A stretch of 32,661 bases of DNA from contig JAVCCJ010000053.1 in the NCBI GenBank assembly GCA_030765585.1, forward strand, positions 1-32,661. The letters run 5' to 3'. The stretch comes from Candidatus Zapsychrus exili. GTDB taxonomy: Bacteria > Omnitrophota > Gorgyraeia > Zapsychrales > Zapsychraceae. A program made the translations under genes and the position numbers. Positions within the stretch are counted from its first letter, which is position 1. Every line of letters starts with the position of its first letter. The notes below the pieces were generated by a model. The model worked only from the letters and a program-made list of their open reading frames with translations, was not told the DNA's origin and did no database searches. This document shows, in pieces, positions 32,222 through 32,661 of this stretch.

Positions 32222-32251
32222 ATTCTAAACTATTTTAAAGGATTTAAACAA
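32222..32251 (-). promoter_or_regulatory. Candidate promoter for hemW
   Basis: TTGTTT (32251-32246) and TAGAAT (32227-32222) on the minus strand, 18 bases apart, about 65 bases before the hemW ATG. No Shine-Dalgarno is visible before that ATG. By-eye call in AT-rich DNA. Confidence 0.35.
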
Positions 32252-32360
32252 AATTTGTACATTTTATTTACTCGTCGCTAAAATCTAATATTCACTATAC
32301 TTTCTTAAAAAAATGAAAACTTTTAAATTTATTTTTTTATTTAAAAAAGTCTTTTTCTTT

Positions 32361-32388
32361 TTGAATTGATAAGACTGTATGATATCAT
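32361..32388 (+). promoter_or_regulatory. Candidate promoter for the lysine-rich repeat gene
   Basis: TTGAAT (32361-32366) and TATCAT (32383-32388) are 16 bases apart; the predicted start near 32395 leaves a leader of about 135 nt. An alternative pairing, TTGATA (32366-32371) with TAAGAT (32388-32393), is nearly as good. The rest of the 373-base divergent spacer (32157-32529) is AT-rich with no gene. Confidence 0.4.
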
Positions 32389-32402
32389 AAGATAAAGTGA
32401 GA

Positions 32403-32452
32403 AATGAGGTTTCCAAATTTAAAGTAAATTTAATAGTTTAGAAAACTTCATT
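32403..32452 (+). repeat. Hairpin in the 5' leader of the lysine-rich repeat gene
   Basis: AATGAGGTTT (32403-32412) pairs with AAACTTCATT (32443-32452): ten pairs, one of them G-U, around a 30-base AT-rich loop. It lies between the predicted start and the ribosome site, so it would be in the transcript. Confidence 0.5.
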
Positions 32453-32529
32453 CCTGAAGCGTTAACTTAGAAATAAACTTTTAAGATATGCGCCGAAGAA
32501 ACCAAATCTCTCAATTAAGGAGGATAGAT

Positions 32530-32661
32530 ATGGTAGTTAAAAAGAAAGTAGTTAAAAAAGTAGCAAAGAAAAAAGCACCTGCTAAGAAAAAAGTAGTTAA
32601 AAAAGTAGCAAAGAAAAAAGCACCTGCTAAGAAAAAAGTAGTTAAAAAAGTAGCAAAGAAA
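32530..32661 (+). CDS. Lysine/alanine/proline-rich histone-like repeat protein (5' part only)
   Basis: Forty-four residues are visible before the window ends. After MVVKK the sequence is a tandem repeat of KVVKKVAKKKAPAKK (15 residues, 45 bases), and the DNA units are base-for-base identical (32545-32589, 32590-32634, then a partial third). AAGGAGG lies six bases before the ATG, the strongest ribosome site in the window. The composition resembles the lysine-rich tails of eukaryotic histone H1 and of bacterial histone-like proteins such as Hc1 or AlgP, which bind and compact DNA. DNA binding here is inferred from charge alone. Whether a folded domain follows cannot be seen. Confidence 0.85.
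   Translation, partial: MVVKKKVVKKVAKKKAPAKKKVVKKVAKKKAPAKKKVVKKVAKK

Noticed and set aside
32545-32661. CRISPR-like array suggested by regular 45-bp repeats
   Set aside because: Repeats are directly adjacent with no unique spacers and read in frame as a lysine-rich protein.

Overview
This is an AT-rich (about one third G+C by eye), gene-dense bacterial chromosome segment. Almost every gene lies on the minus strand, so transcription runs from high to low coordinates. The cell is probably a diderm: it has a DUF481-type outer-membrane beta-barrel and several Sec signal peptides. Heat shock is controlled by HrcA/CIRCE. The mix of genes (DUF1015, bifunctional-nuclease family, Lys/Ala/Pro histone-like repeat protein, Sua5-phosphatase fusion, short palindromic repeats) resembles uncultured candidate-phylum bacteria such as Omnitrophota. 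That placement is an impression from gene content, not a demonstrated affiliation.

Layout, left to right. (1) 1-464 is the start of a sugar-type ABC ATPase, cut by the window edge. (2) 633-7799 is a tight eight-gene heat-shock operon in the order hrcA-grpE-dnaK-dnaJ-fmdB-vanZ-DUF1015-accD. It is driven by a near-perfect sigma70 promoter with a CIRCE operator at the expected transcription start (7858-7919). Its HrcA lacks about 100 central residues. (3) 7957-11763 holds miaA-hflX, a MORN-2 repeat secreted protein and an unknown membrane-anchored protein. (4) 11783-13390 contains a palindromic repeat element, a DUF481 barrel gene with its own promoter, a PPC/DUF296 protein and two tandem perfect hairpins. 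(5) 13399-18387 is a compact run rpiB-glyA-nrdR-BFN-cca-(macro+Nudix fusion). (6) 18547-28933 is a purine operon, purB-purC-purL-LOG-purQ-purM-purD-purE, ending in a Sua5+low-Mr phosphatase fusion. It starts from a good promoter at 29110-29138 flanked by two exact 13-bp repeats and has a leader of about 170 nt. (7) 29305-32156 has a DUF2059 periplasmic protein, a plus-strand polyprenyl synthetase and a hemW gene that overlaps it tail to tail. (8) 32530-end is the start of a lysine-rich histone-like gene made of exact 45-bp repeats.

Functionally the window is mostly housekeeping: protein folding, purine synthesis, one-carbon supply (GlyA), tRNA maturation and modification (CCA, MiaA, Sua5) and envelope proteins. 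I found no defence island, CRISPR array, prophage, transposase, rRNA or tRNA. The points most worth a second look are the shortened HrcA, the tandem PurS-like domains fused to PurL, the macro-Nudix and Sua5-phosphatase fusions (the latter in an order resembling the Bacillus ywl-glyA cluster), the repeated candidate operator at the purine promoter, and four kinds of intergenic palindromes.
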